From Bacteroidota bacterium (GTDB lineage Bacteria; Bacteroidota; Bacteroidia; Chitinophagales; Chitinophagaceae): a stretch of DNA of 13,571 nt. Below, in pieces: positions 6,564 to 13,571 of this stretch. Location of the stretch: NCBI GenBank assembly GCA_023440945.1, contig JAEZRL010000472.1, positions 1 to 13,571 of the forward strand. The letters run 5' to 3'. Position 1 is the first letter of the stretch. The number at the start of each line of letters is the position of its first letter. The notes beneath the pieces were generated by a model. That model did not search any database, was not told the origin of the DNA, and was given only the letters and a program-made list of their open reading frames with translations. The position numbers and the translations under genes were made by a program.

Positions 6564-6800
6564 TGCTTAAGCATTTTTTATACTGCGTTTTGCCAAAATA
6601 ATGATTGCTTTGCTTTTGAATGTATCTTTAAAATTGCTGATAAAGAACAAAGCGTACAAGAGTGCGATACCGAAACGAATCGGCACAGGCGCAGGCGCAA
6701 CGATGCCCAATAGCAGTACGAAAGCCGGGCTCATAACAAATCCATATTCTCAATGAATAACAGGCATACCTATCTTCGTTATTTTTCGTTAGTATATGAT

Positions 6801-7985
6801 ATGAAACCAAGACTGTTGCTTTTTGTGTTGGGTGTGCTGGCTACTGTTGTTTCGCAGGCACAGTTTAGAAAATACTCCAACGAATTTTTAAATATCGGTG
6901 CGGGAGCCCGTGGGTTGGGCATGGGAACAGCGCAGGTGGCAAGTGCGGATGATGCAACCGCTGGTTACTGGAATCCAGCAGGACTTGTGTTTGTAAAAGA
7001 AAAACCTTCGGTATCGCTAATGCATGCAGAATATTTTGCAGGCATTGGTAAATATGATTATGCAGCGGCGGCTTTCCCCATGAGTGATGGCAAAAGAACG
7101 TTGGGAATTTCTGCGCTGCGTTTTGGCGTGGATGATATTCCCAATACTTTATACCTGGTTGAACCGGATGGTTCTATTAATTACAATAACATCACTACTT
7201 TTTCTTCGGCTGATTATGCGTTTTTATTATCGTATGCACAATCGCTGCAGGATGATGAAGATAAACAGGTGAGTTTCGGAGGTAATGCAAAAATAATTTA
7301 TCGTAAGGTTGGAAGTTTTGCATCGGCCTGGGGTTTTGGTTTTGATGCAGGCTTGTTAATAAGAACTCCTACATGGCGATTTGCGCTTGCTGCAAGAGAT
7401 GTTACTACTACTTTTAATGCCTGGAGTTTTAGTTTTACAGAAAGAGAAAAGCAGGCTTTGTATTTAACGGATAATGATATTCCGGTGAAGTCAACAGAAA
7501 TTACTTCACCGAGATTGATTGCAGGCGGCGCTTATAACTTTGCTTTTGGCGATAAATTTCATTTGCTGGCTGAAGCAGACTTTGACATCACTTTTGATGG
7601 AAAACGCAACACCATTTTCAGTAGTGATCCTATAAGTATTGACCCGAAAGTTGGTGTTGAAGCTTCTGTTAATGATATTGTTTTTGTGCGTGCAGGCGTT
7701 TCAAATTTTCAGCAGGCTTTGGCTGATGGCGATACATTAAATCAAAAGAAAGTATGGATATTTCAACCAAGTCTTGGTGCAGGCTTTAAGTTGGGAAATG
7801 TTGCTATAGATTATGCTTTTACCAATCTTGCCAATCAAAGCAACCCGTTATACACGCATGTATTTTCGCTGCGTTTGGATCTTAAGGGAAAGGGTGAAAA
7901 TGAAGGACGTAAGAAAGAATATTATCCCCAAATAGCACCAAAACAAAAACAGAAAAAAACGAAAGTCTATTATCCGCATTTATGA
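6801..7985 (+). CDS. porV2: PorV/PorQ family outer membrane protein, PorV2-like (type IX secretion)
   Basis: The protein is 394 residues from the ATG at 6801. An in-frame ATG at 6753 would add 16 residues before the signal sequence and is rejected, because MKPRLLLFVLGVLATVVSQAQ is a clean signal peptide. The mature start has the family hallmark: YSNEFLNIGAGARGLGMG, then SADDATAGYWNPAGL (about residues 25-60). The rest is alternating strands ending in HVFSLRLDL, as in a FadL-like beta-barrel. PorV is the outer membrane shuttle that takes T9SS cargo from the translocon to the PorU sortase. The partner here is the C25 peptidase gene directly downstream with an ATGA overlap, so the two are probably translated in a coupled way. 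The unusual part is a Lys-rich tail of about 35 residues after the last strand. The symbol follows the PorV2/PorU2 naming for paralogous pairs and would need an alignment to confirm. Confidence 0.82.
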   Translation: MKPRLLLFVLGVLATVVSQAQFRKYSNEFLNIGAGARGLGMGTAQVASADDATAGYWNPAGLVFVKEKPSVSLMHAEYFAGIGKYDYAAAAFPMSDGKRTLGISALRFGVDDIPNTLYLVEPDGSINYNNITTFSSADYAFLLSYAQSLQDDEDKQVSFGGNAKIIYRKVGSFASAWGFGFDAGLLIRTPTWRFALAARDVTTTFNAWSFSFTEREKQALYLTDNDIPVKSTEITSPRLIAGGAYNFAFGDKFHLLAEADFDITFDGKRNTIFSSDPISIDPKVGVEASVNDIVFVRAGVSNFQQALADGDTLNQKKVWIFQPSLGAGFKLGNVAIDYAFTNLANQSNPLYTHVFSLRLDLKGKGENEGRKKEYYPQIAPKQKQKKTKVYYPHL

Positions 7986-10900
7986 GAAATCTGAGCCTGA
8001 TACTTTTGTTGCTTTTTATAAGTGCAACCACTTTTTGCCAGTCGCTGAATAATGAATGGATAGACTATTCTAAAACCTACTATAAATTCAAGGTTGGCGC
8101 AACAGGATTATACCGCATCTCTCAAAATACTTTAAACGCAGCAGGATTGGCAAATACGCCTGCAGAGCAATTCCAGTTGTGGCGCAATGGAAAAGAAGTT
8201 GCGATTTATACAAGTGTTGTTTCAGGTACACATCCTGCAAATGGTTATATCGAGTTTTGGGGCGAAAGAAATGATGGCAAACCTGACAGAGATCTGTATA
8301 AAAACCCGGCGAACCAGTTATACGATACTTACAGTTTGCAAACCGACACCGCAGCATATTTTTTAACGGTTAACCCATCTGCAAATAATAAAAGATTTAC
8401 GGATGCATTGAATGATGTTGCAAATAATACTTTACCGCCTCAGCCTTATTTTTTAGATACTTACAAGGCAGATTTTAAAACGATGCTCAACAGGGGAAAA
8501 GCGGTTTATTACGGTGAATATGTATATTCCTCCACTTATGATGCAGGTGAGTTTTGGAGCAGCGACGAAATAAATCCCGGTCAATCTATTGATAACACTG
8601 CTTCCAATTTGTATGTTGCATCAAACGGCCCTGCTGCATCTTTGCAGGTTTGCGTGGCCGGTAATTCTATTCTTGGCAGTGGCAGAAAGGTAAATGTTTC
8701 CATCAATGGCGCAACCTATATTGATCAATCGCTTGGTTCTTTTACTGCAACTGTTTTTGCAAATAACAATGTGCCTTTATCTGCGATCAATTCAAATACT
8801 GCTGCATTTAAAGTAACGGATATTAACAGCAATTCAAACGATAGAATTGTTGTTGCATTTATTCATTTAACGTATCCGCGTTTATTCAATTTCGGCGGAG
8901 CTTCTAATTTCAGTTTTACACTTCCGGCTTCCTTCCAGGGAAATTATTTAGAGATAACCAATTTCAATAAGGGTAGTCAAACACCGGTTTTGTACGACAT
9001 CACTAACAATAAAAGATACACCGCTAACACTTCTGCAGCAGGTATTTTAAAGTTTGCTTTGCAACCTTCTGCAACAGAAAGAGCTTTGGTTTTGGTTAGT
9101 GAAGATGCTTCGAATATTTACGCTGTTAATAATCTTACGCAAAGAAACTTTATCAATTTTGGTTCATCTGCCAACCAGGGAGATTATATCATCATCTCTA
9201 ATAAAATCTTATTTGGTGGAAGCAATTCCGTAGAGCAATATCGCCAATACAGAACAAGTGCAGCGGGAGGAGGTTTCAATGCAAAAGTTTATGAGATTGA
9301 CGAGTTGGTTGACCAGTTTGCATTTGGTATAAAAAAACATCCTTTAAGTATCAAGAATTTTTTACGTTATGCCAGGCAAACTTTTGTGGTTAAACCAAAG
9401 TTTGTTTTTTTAATCGGGAAGGCAGTTACGTATGATGAATACAGGTATAACGAAGCATCACCTTTTAATGATCAATTGAATCTTGTTCCAACTTTTGGGT
9501 GGCCGGCATCTGATAATATTCTCGCCTCTGATAATTACGATCCTATTCCCGCAACACCAATTGGCCGTCTTGCTGCTGTAAGTGGCGACGAGGTGAAGAT
9601 TTATTTAGATAAGATAAAACTGTATGAACAACAACAAGCGAGCACTACTGAAACCATTGAGAATAAAGCCTGGATGAAAACCGTGGTGCATGTTACCGGC
9701 GCCAACGATGAATACCTGTCCAACACTTTATCTGGTTTTTTAAAAGGGTATGAAAATATTATAAAAGATACTTTATTTGGTGGGAATGTTTTCAACTTCA
9801 GTAAAACATCCACAGGGCCTGTAACGCCGATAACAAATGCATTGATGGATCAATTATTTACAAGCGGTATTAGCCTTTTGAATTATTTTGGTCACTCTTC
9901 TGCAACAGCTTTGGATTACAATCTTAATGATCCCGACACCTACAACAATTATGGCAAGTATCCTTTGTTTGTAGTGAATGGTTGCAATGCCGGAAACTTT
10001 TATTCGTTCGATACATCGCGTCTATCTATTATCACTTCTTTGGCTGAAAGATTTGTTTTGGCAAAAGATCGTGGCGCTATTGGTTTTGTTGCAAGCACTC
10101 ACTTTGGCGTGCCAGATTTTCTGGATGCGATGAACACTGGTTTTTATAATTCATTTGATAAAAAAGATTATAACAAAGCTGTTGCTTATAGTATGATTGA
10201 TGGTGAAAAATATTTGCTTGCAACAGGGTATGATTCTATTACAAAATATCTTCATGCAGAAGAATATATTTTGCATGGCGATCCTGCCTTAAAAATAAAT
10301 GCGCAGCCAAAACCTGATTTTGTGATCGAAGAACCGCAGGTTGCTGTAAGTCCCTCTTTCATTTCTATTGCAGATAATAGTTTTAAAGTGAAAGTATATT
10401 TTCACAACATCGGTAAAGCCACAGGTGATTCTGTTTCTATTCTTTTGAAAAGACAATACCCGGATGGAAGTATTGAAACCATCATTTCCAAAAAAATTCC
10501 TTCGGTGCGTTTTGCCGATTCGTTGCAACTCGATCTTCCCGTTGTTGCTTCAAGAGATAAAGGCGAAAATAAATTTATTGTTACCATTGATGACCTGAAT
10601 GAATATGATGAGCTGAGTGAAACTAACAACACGGTTACAAAAACATTTTTTATTTATGAAGATGAATTGAAGCCGATCTATCCATATAATTTTTCTATCG
10701 TTAACAAAACAAACATTAAACTCGCTGCTTCTACTGCTGATCCTGTTAGTCCGGTAAGGCAATACGTGATGGAATTAGATACAACAGAGTTATTTAATTC
10801 TTCTTCTAAAGTAACAAAAACGGTTTCATCCGGCGGTGGTGTTGTGGAGTTTGATGCGGGTATAAGTTTTACTGACAGCACTGTATATTATTGGCGTGTT

Positions 10901-13060
10901 GCACCTGCAGTAGGTGATAATAATTATCACTGGAATACAAGCAGTTTTGTTTATCTCGCAAACAGTTCTTTTGGCTATAATCAATCACATTTATACCAGC
11001 ATTTAAAATCATCTGCAGATAAAATTTATCTGGATAGCACAAGCCGTAAATGGAATTTTAAGAACAAGGAATCGCTGCTCCAGATTTATAATGCTGTTTT
11101 TCCTTATTATGATCAGGACGCAGATTTCCAGATATTGATAAACGGAACAACTGTAACTGCTGCAGCATGTTTGGGTCATTCTATCATTTACAATGTTTTT
11201 GATCCTATTTCTTTAAAGCCTTTGTACAACCAAAAAAAGCCCTCTGTTGAAGGTAGCGGAACTTATGGTGGATTTATGGGCAGTACCACAACGGTTTGCG
11301 ACAAACAGGGGGCTGCTTATAATTTCGAGTTTTCTTATCTTGATACAACAAGCCGCAGGCAAATGCGTGATTTTATGGACTGGGTTCCTGACGGTTACAT
11401 TGTTACTGCAAGAATTATTTTGAATGAGCCTTATGCTGATGTTCTTGTTGATGACTGGAAAAATGATGCGCAGGTTTATGGTGATGGTAACACTTTATAT
11501 CAAAGAATGAAAAGTGCCGGTTTCAGTAAAATTGATTCATTTAATTATCCGCGTAGTTGGGCATTTGCTTATCAAAAAAACAGGCCTTCATTTAATGTTA
11601 TACAGAAACTAAGCGAAGGTGTGAACGACCGCATCTTTATCTCTGAAAATATTTTTTCGCCTGATACTTCAGGCACAATTACTTCACCTGTTTTTGGTCC
11701 GGCAAAAGCATGGAAAACCATCAAATGGCGTGGCGCAAGTTTAGATGCATCACCTGGTGATAATGTGCAAATAGAAGTAAAAGGAATTGATAAATCAGGA
11801 CAGGAATCGTTGTTGTATGTTCTTTCATCTGCGCAGCAGGATTACGATATTTCTTCTGTTAATGTAGCTGATTATCCGTATATCAAGTTGCAGATGAAAA
11901 ACGAAGACGGTGTTCATTTAACACCTTATCAATTGCGCTACTGGCGTATTTTTTACGACCCTGTTCCCGAAGGGGCGTTGGCTGCCAATATTCTGTATAA
12001 TTTTAAAGACACGCTGGACTTAGGTGAAAAAATTGACGCAGCGATCGTATTTAAAAATGTAAGTGATGTACCTTTTTCTGATAGTATAAAAGTGAAACTC
12101 ACCATTTCAGATAAAAACAATGTTGCAACCGTTATTCCTGTAAATGCTTTAAAGAAGATTGCACCAGGCGATACTGCAGTTGTTCGTTTTATAGTTGATA
12201 GCAAAAATTACAGCGGTAATAATACTTTATACCTTGATGTAAATCCGGGTAACGATCAACCTGAACAATTTCATCTGAACAATTTCATGTACAAAAATGT
12301 ATATGTTAAGAGTGATGATTTCAATCCTTTGCTTGATGTAACATTTGATGGTGTGCACATTCTTAATAATGATATTGTTTCAGCGCATCCGCTTATTAAT
12401 ATCAAGCTGAAAGATGATTCAAAATATTTATTGCTTGATGACACCTCTTTGGTTTCTGTGCAGTTGAAATATCCTGATGGCAGCATGCGCCGTTTTGGTT
12501 TCGGGACAGATACTTTACGTTTTATTGCAGCTACTCCCGGTGCCGCTGAAAATGTTGCTGCTGTTGACTTTTCGCCCTACCTTACAGATGATGGCGAATA
12601 CCAGTTGTATGTTCGGGGAAAAGATAAAACAGGAAACCCTGCAGGCTTTACAGAATACACCGTTACATTCCAGGTGTATAATAAACCGATGATAAGCGAT
12701 ATGTTCAATTATCCCAATCCGTTTACTACATCTACTGCATTTGTATTCACTGTTACAGGAAGCCAGGTACCACAAAATATTCGCATCCAGATATTAACGA
12801 TAACAGGTAAAATTGTTCGGGAAATAACCAAAGAAGAGTTGGGGCCTTTGCACATTGGAAGAAATATTACCGAATATAAATGGGATGGAACAGATCAATA
12901 CGGGCAAAAGCTTGCGAACGGTGTTTATTTGTATAGAGTAATTACCAATCTTAATGGTAAATCGTTGGACAAATTCAACATTATTGATAGTGATGGTAAT
13001 TCAGTAAATACGGGTAAATATTTTAATAAAGGTTACGGCAAAATGTATTTGATGAGATAG
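7982..13060 (+). CDS. porU2: C25 family peptidase, putative type IX secretion sortase PorU2
   Basis: The protein is 1692 residues, with the start ATG at 7982 overlapping the upstream stop (ATGA). A signal peptide (about residues 1-19) precedes the PorU-type N-terminal domain (NEWIDYSKTYYKFKVGATGLYRIS). The gingipain-like C25 catalytic domain lies at about 400-770, with the catalytic His638 in YFGHSS and Cys668 in VVNGCNAGNF, both present. A CARDB-like adhesion domain follows at about 778-890 (PDFVIEEP to YDELSETNNTV), then beta-rich segments and a second CARDB-like region at about 1337-1446. A C-terminal domain (about 1574-1692) starts FNYPNPF and contains YKWDGTDQYGQKLANGVYLYRV, a FlgD/CHU_C-like sorting type rather than the usual type A. 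PorU proteins cleave T9SS sorting tails at the cell surface and attach cargo to anionic lipopolysaccharide. At 1692 residues this is longer than canonical PorU (about 1100-1300), which fits the PorU2 class. No clear terminator follows. Confidence 0.85.
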   Translation: MRNLSLILLLLFISATTFCQSLNNEWIDYSKTYYKFKVGATGLYRISQNTLNAAGLANTPAEQFQLWRNGKEVAIYTSVVSGTHPANGYIEFWGERNDGKPDRDLYKNPANQLYDTYSLQTDTAAYFLTVNPSANNKRFTDALNDVANNTLPPQPYFLDTYKADFKTMLNRGKAVYYGEYVYSSTYDAGEFWSSDEINPGQSIDNTASNLYVASNGPAASLQVCVAGNSILGSGRKVNVSINGATYIDQSLGSFTATVFANNNVPLSAINSNTAAFKVTDINSNSNDRIVVAFIHLTYPRLFNFGGASNFSFTLPASFQGNYLEITNFNKGSQTPVLYDITNNKRYTANTSAAGILKFALQPSATERALVLVSEDASNIYAVNNLTQRNFINFGSSANQGDYIIISNKILFGGSNSVEQYRQYRTSAAGGGFNAKVYEIDELVDQFAFGIKKHPLSIKNFLRYARQTFVVKPKFVFLIGKAVTYDEYRYNEASPFNDQLNLVPTFGWPASDNILASDNYDPIPATPIGRLAAVSGDEVKIYLDKIKLYEQQQASTTETIENKAWMKTVVHVTGANDEYLSNTLSGFLKGYENIIKDTLFGGNVFNFSKTSTGPVTPITNALMDQLFTSGISLLNYFGHSSATALDYNLNDPDTYNNYGKYPLFVVNGCNAGNFYSFDTSRLSIITSLAERFVLAKDRGAIGFVASTHFGVPDFLDAMNTGFYNSFDKKDYNKAVAYSMIDGEKYLLATGYDSITKYLHAEEYILHGDPALKINAQPKPDFVIEEPQVAVSPSFISIADNSFKVKVYFHNIGKATGDSVSILLKRQYPDGSIETIISKKIPSVRFADSLQLDLPVVASRDKGENKFIVTIDDLNEYDELSETNNTVTKTFFIYEDELKPIYPYNFSIVNKTNIKLAASTADPVSPVRQYVMELDTTELFNSSSKVTKTVSSGGGVVEFDAGISFTDSTVYYWRVAPAVGDNNYHWNTSSFVYLANSSFGYNQSHLYQHLKSSADKIYLDSTSRKWNFKNKESLLQIYNAVFPYYDQDADFQILINGTTVTAAACLGHSIIYNVFDPISLKPLYNQKKPSVEGSGTYGGFMGSTTTVCDKQGAAYNFEFSYLDTTSRRQMRDFMDWVPDGYIVTARIILNEPYADVLVDDWKNDAQVYGDGNTLYQRMKSAGFSKIDSFNYPRSWAFAYQKNRPSFNVIQKLSEGVNDRIFISENIFSPDTSGTITSPVFGPAKAWKTIKWRGASLDASPGDNVQIEVKGIDKSGQESLLYVLSSAQQDYDISSVNVADYPYIKLQMKNEDGVHLTPYQLRYWRIFYDPVPEGALAANILYNFKDTLDLGEKIDAAIVFKNVSDVPFSDSIKVKLTISDKNNVATVIPVNALKKIAPGDTAVVRFIVDSKNYSGNNTLYLDVNPGNDQPEQFHLNNFMYKNVYVKSDDFNPLLDVTFDGVHILNNDIVSAHPLINIKLKDDSKYLLLDDTSLVSVQLKYPDGSMRRFGFGTDTLRFIAATPGAAENVAAVDFSPYLTDDGEYQLYVRGKDKTGNPAGFTEYTVTFQVYNKPMISDMFNYPNPFTTSTAFVFTVTGSQVPQNIRIQILTITGKIVREITKEELGPLHIGRNITEYKWDGTDQYGQKLANGVYLYRVITNLNGKSLDKFNIIDSDGNSVNTGKYFNKGYGKMYLMR

Positions 13061-13150
13061 GAGGGTGAATTGTCACAATTAGTGAATAGATTATGATTGA
13101 GGGTTCATAGTGCTTTATTAACCAACGACCAACTATATCTAAACAACAAA

Positions 13151-13501
13151 ATGAAAACAATACAGTTTGTTGCATACTTATTTTATAAATATTATTCAAA
13201 AGGAGCCACCAAAAGCATTCCTTATTTTAGTACATTATCTGCATTGGTAATGTTATTGATACTTCACTTGTTTCAAATCTCAGCTATTTTGTTTAAGGGA
13301 GGTAGTTTTTTGCCTTCAAGTACTAACAACACCCGTTCGGAAAATTTTATTATCGTAGTGATATGCTTGTTTCCAATTTTTTTATTAATGAAGGCCATCA
13401 TAAAAAAAGAAGATCTGCAACAAATGCATTATGAACAGTCAAAAATTAGAAGAGGAGCAATCTTTTTAATTATTTATATGATCGCCACATCGGATTATTA
13501 A
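13151..13501 (+). CDS. Small two-helix membrane protein of unknown function
   Basis: The protein is 116 residues from the ATG at 13151; the frame is open from a TTG at 13097, but the added residues look non-coding. Residues about 30-48 (LSALVMLLILHLFQISAILF) and about 70-85 (FIIVVICLFPIFLLMKAI) are transmembrane, separated by a polar loop. A short basic segment (about 87-103) follows, then a final hydrophobic run (AIFLIIYMIA) near the end. The layout resembles small uncharacterised integral membrane proteins that are frequent in Bacteroidota. It is 90 bp after the peptidase gene on the same strand, so it may be read through from that operon, since no terminator separates them. Confidence 0.65.
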   Translation: MKTIQFVAYLFYKYYSKGATKSIPYFSTLSALVMLLILHLFQISAILFKGGSFLPSSTNNTRSENFIIVVICLFPIFLLMKAIIKKEDLQQMHYEQSKIRRGAIFLIIYMIATSDY

Positions 13502-13571
13502 TAGCATTACTTTATGCATCTGGAAAATTCTAAAAGTAGGATAACCGGAGCTTATTTGCCCTGCTCTGCAA

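Larger units (their letters stand above)
6143..6800. other. Gene-poor region made of dispersed repeat fragments
   Basis: Open frames here (for example 6276-6713 plus) do not look like proteins. The stretch contains second copies of three segments found earlier: 6217-6252 (like 2702-2738), 6366-6382 (like 3520-3536) and 6529-6563 (like 3479-3513), in a different order and spacing. It looks like decayed or shuffled accessory DNA between two chromosomal genes. The promoter of the porV/porU-like pair should lie at its right end, but no clear motif is visible. Confidence 0.45.

Noticed and set aside
6276..6713. 145-residue open frame on the plus strand
   Set aside because: Low-complexity and Cys/Ser/Arg-rich with no domain or signal, and it spans dispersed repeat fragments also found elsewhere in non-coding DNA.
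6753..6800. Earlier ATG for the PorV-like protein
   Set aside because: It would put 16 polar and aromatic residues before a complete signal peptide that starts at 6801.
13068..13082. Small inverted repeat (AATTG/CAATT) after the peptidase gene, considered as a terminator
   Set aside because: The stem is only 5 AT-rich pairs, with no following T run.
13514..13571. Possible start of a further gene (ATG at 13514, open to the window edge)
   Set aside because: Only 19 codons are visible, with nothing recognisable.

Overview
The window looks like a chromosome segment from a member of the Bacteroidota, most likely the Chitinophagaceae or a close relative. The reasons are the AT-rich DNA, the lack of Shine-Dalgarno sequences before genes, type IX secretion (T9SS) proteins, a T9SS C-terminal sorting domain and an IS3-type transposase of Bacteroidota style. 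This placement is inference from protein style, not from a marker gene.

Layout. Positions 1-3700 are an accessory region. It opens with the cut-off 5' end of an IS3-family transposase gene (1-63, minus), followed by a small membrane protein (123-410, minus) that may have been shortened by the insertion. Next come a palindromic site (512-659), an SMI1/KNR4-type gene (664-1338, minus), a 42-bp tandem repeat array (1537-1850), a fibronectin-type protein with its own terminator (1981-2697), and a small membrane-anchored Cys-containing protein (2850-3341). The SMI1/KNR4 gene and the Cys-containing gene are each enclosed by perfect 9-bp inverted core sequences, and each is followed by a related palindromic segment. 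This is the organisation of integron gene cassettes with attC sites, although no integrase is in the window and the core sequences are not canonical.

Positions 3701-6142 hold an exported 797-residue protein with four pre-peptidase C-terminal (PPC) type domains, an Ig-like stretch, a fibronectin type III domain and a T9SS type A sorting tail, followed by a strong terminator. Positions 6143-6800 are gene-poor and carry fragments also found at 2.7 kb and 3.5 kb.

Positions 6801-13060 are a two-gene operon with an ATGA overlap: a PorV-family outer membrane protein (PorV2-like) and a very large C25 (gingipain-type) peptidase with an intact His/Cys pair (PorU2-like). PorV and PorU are the shuttle and sortase of the T9SS attachment complex, which removes sorting tails from exported cargo. 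The 797-residue protein just upstream has such a tail and is a plausible substrate of this class of machinery, but nothing in the DNA shows that this particular pair processes it. A small two-helix membrane protein (13151-13501) ends the window.
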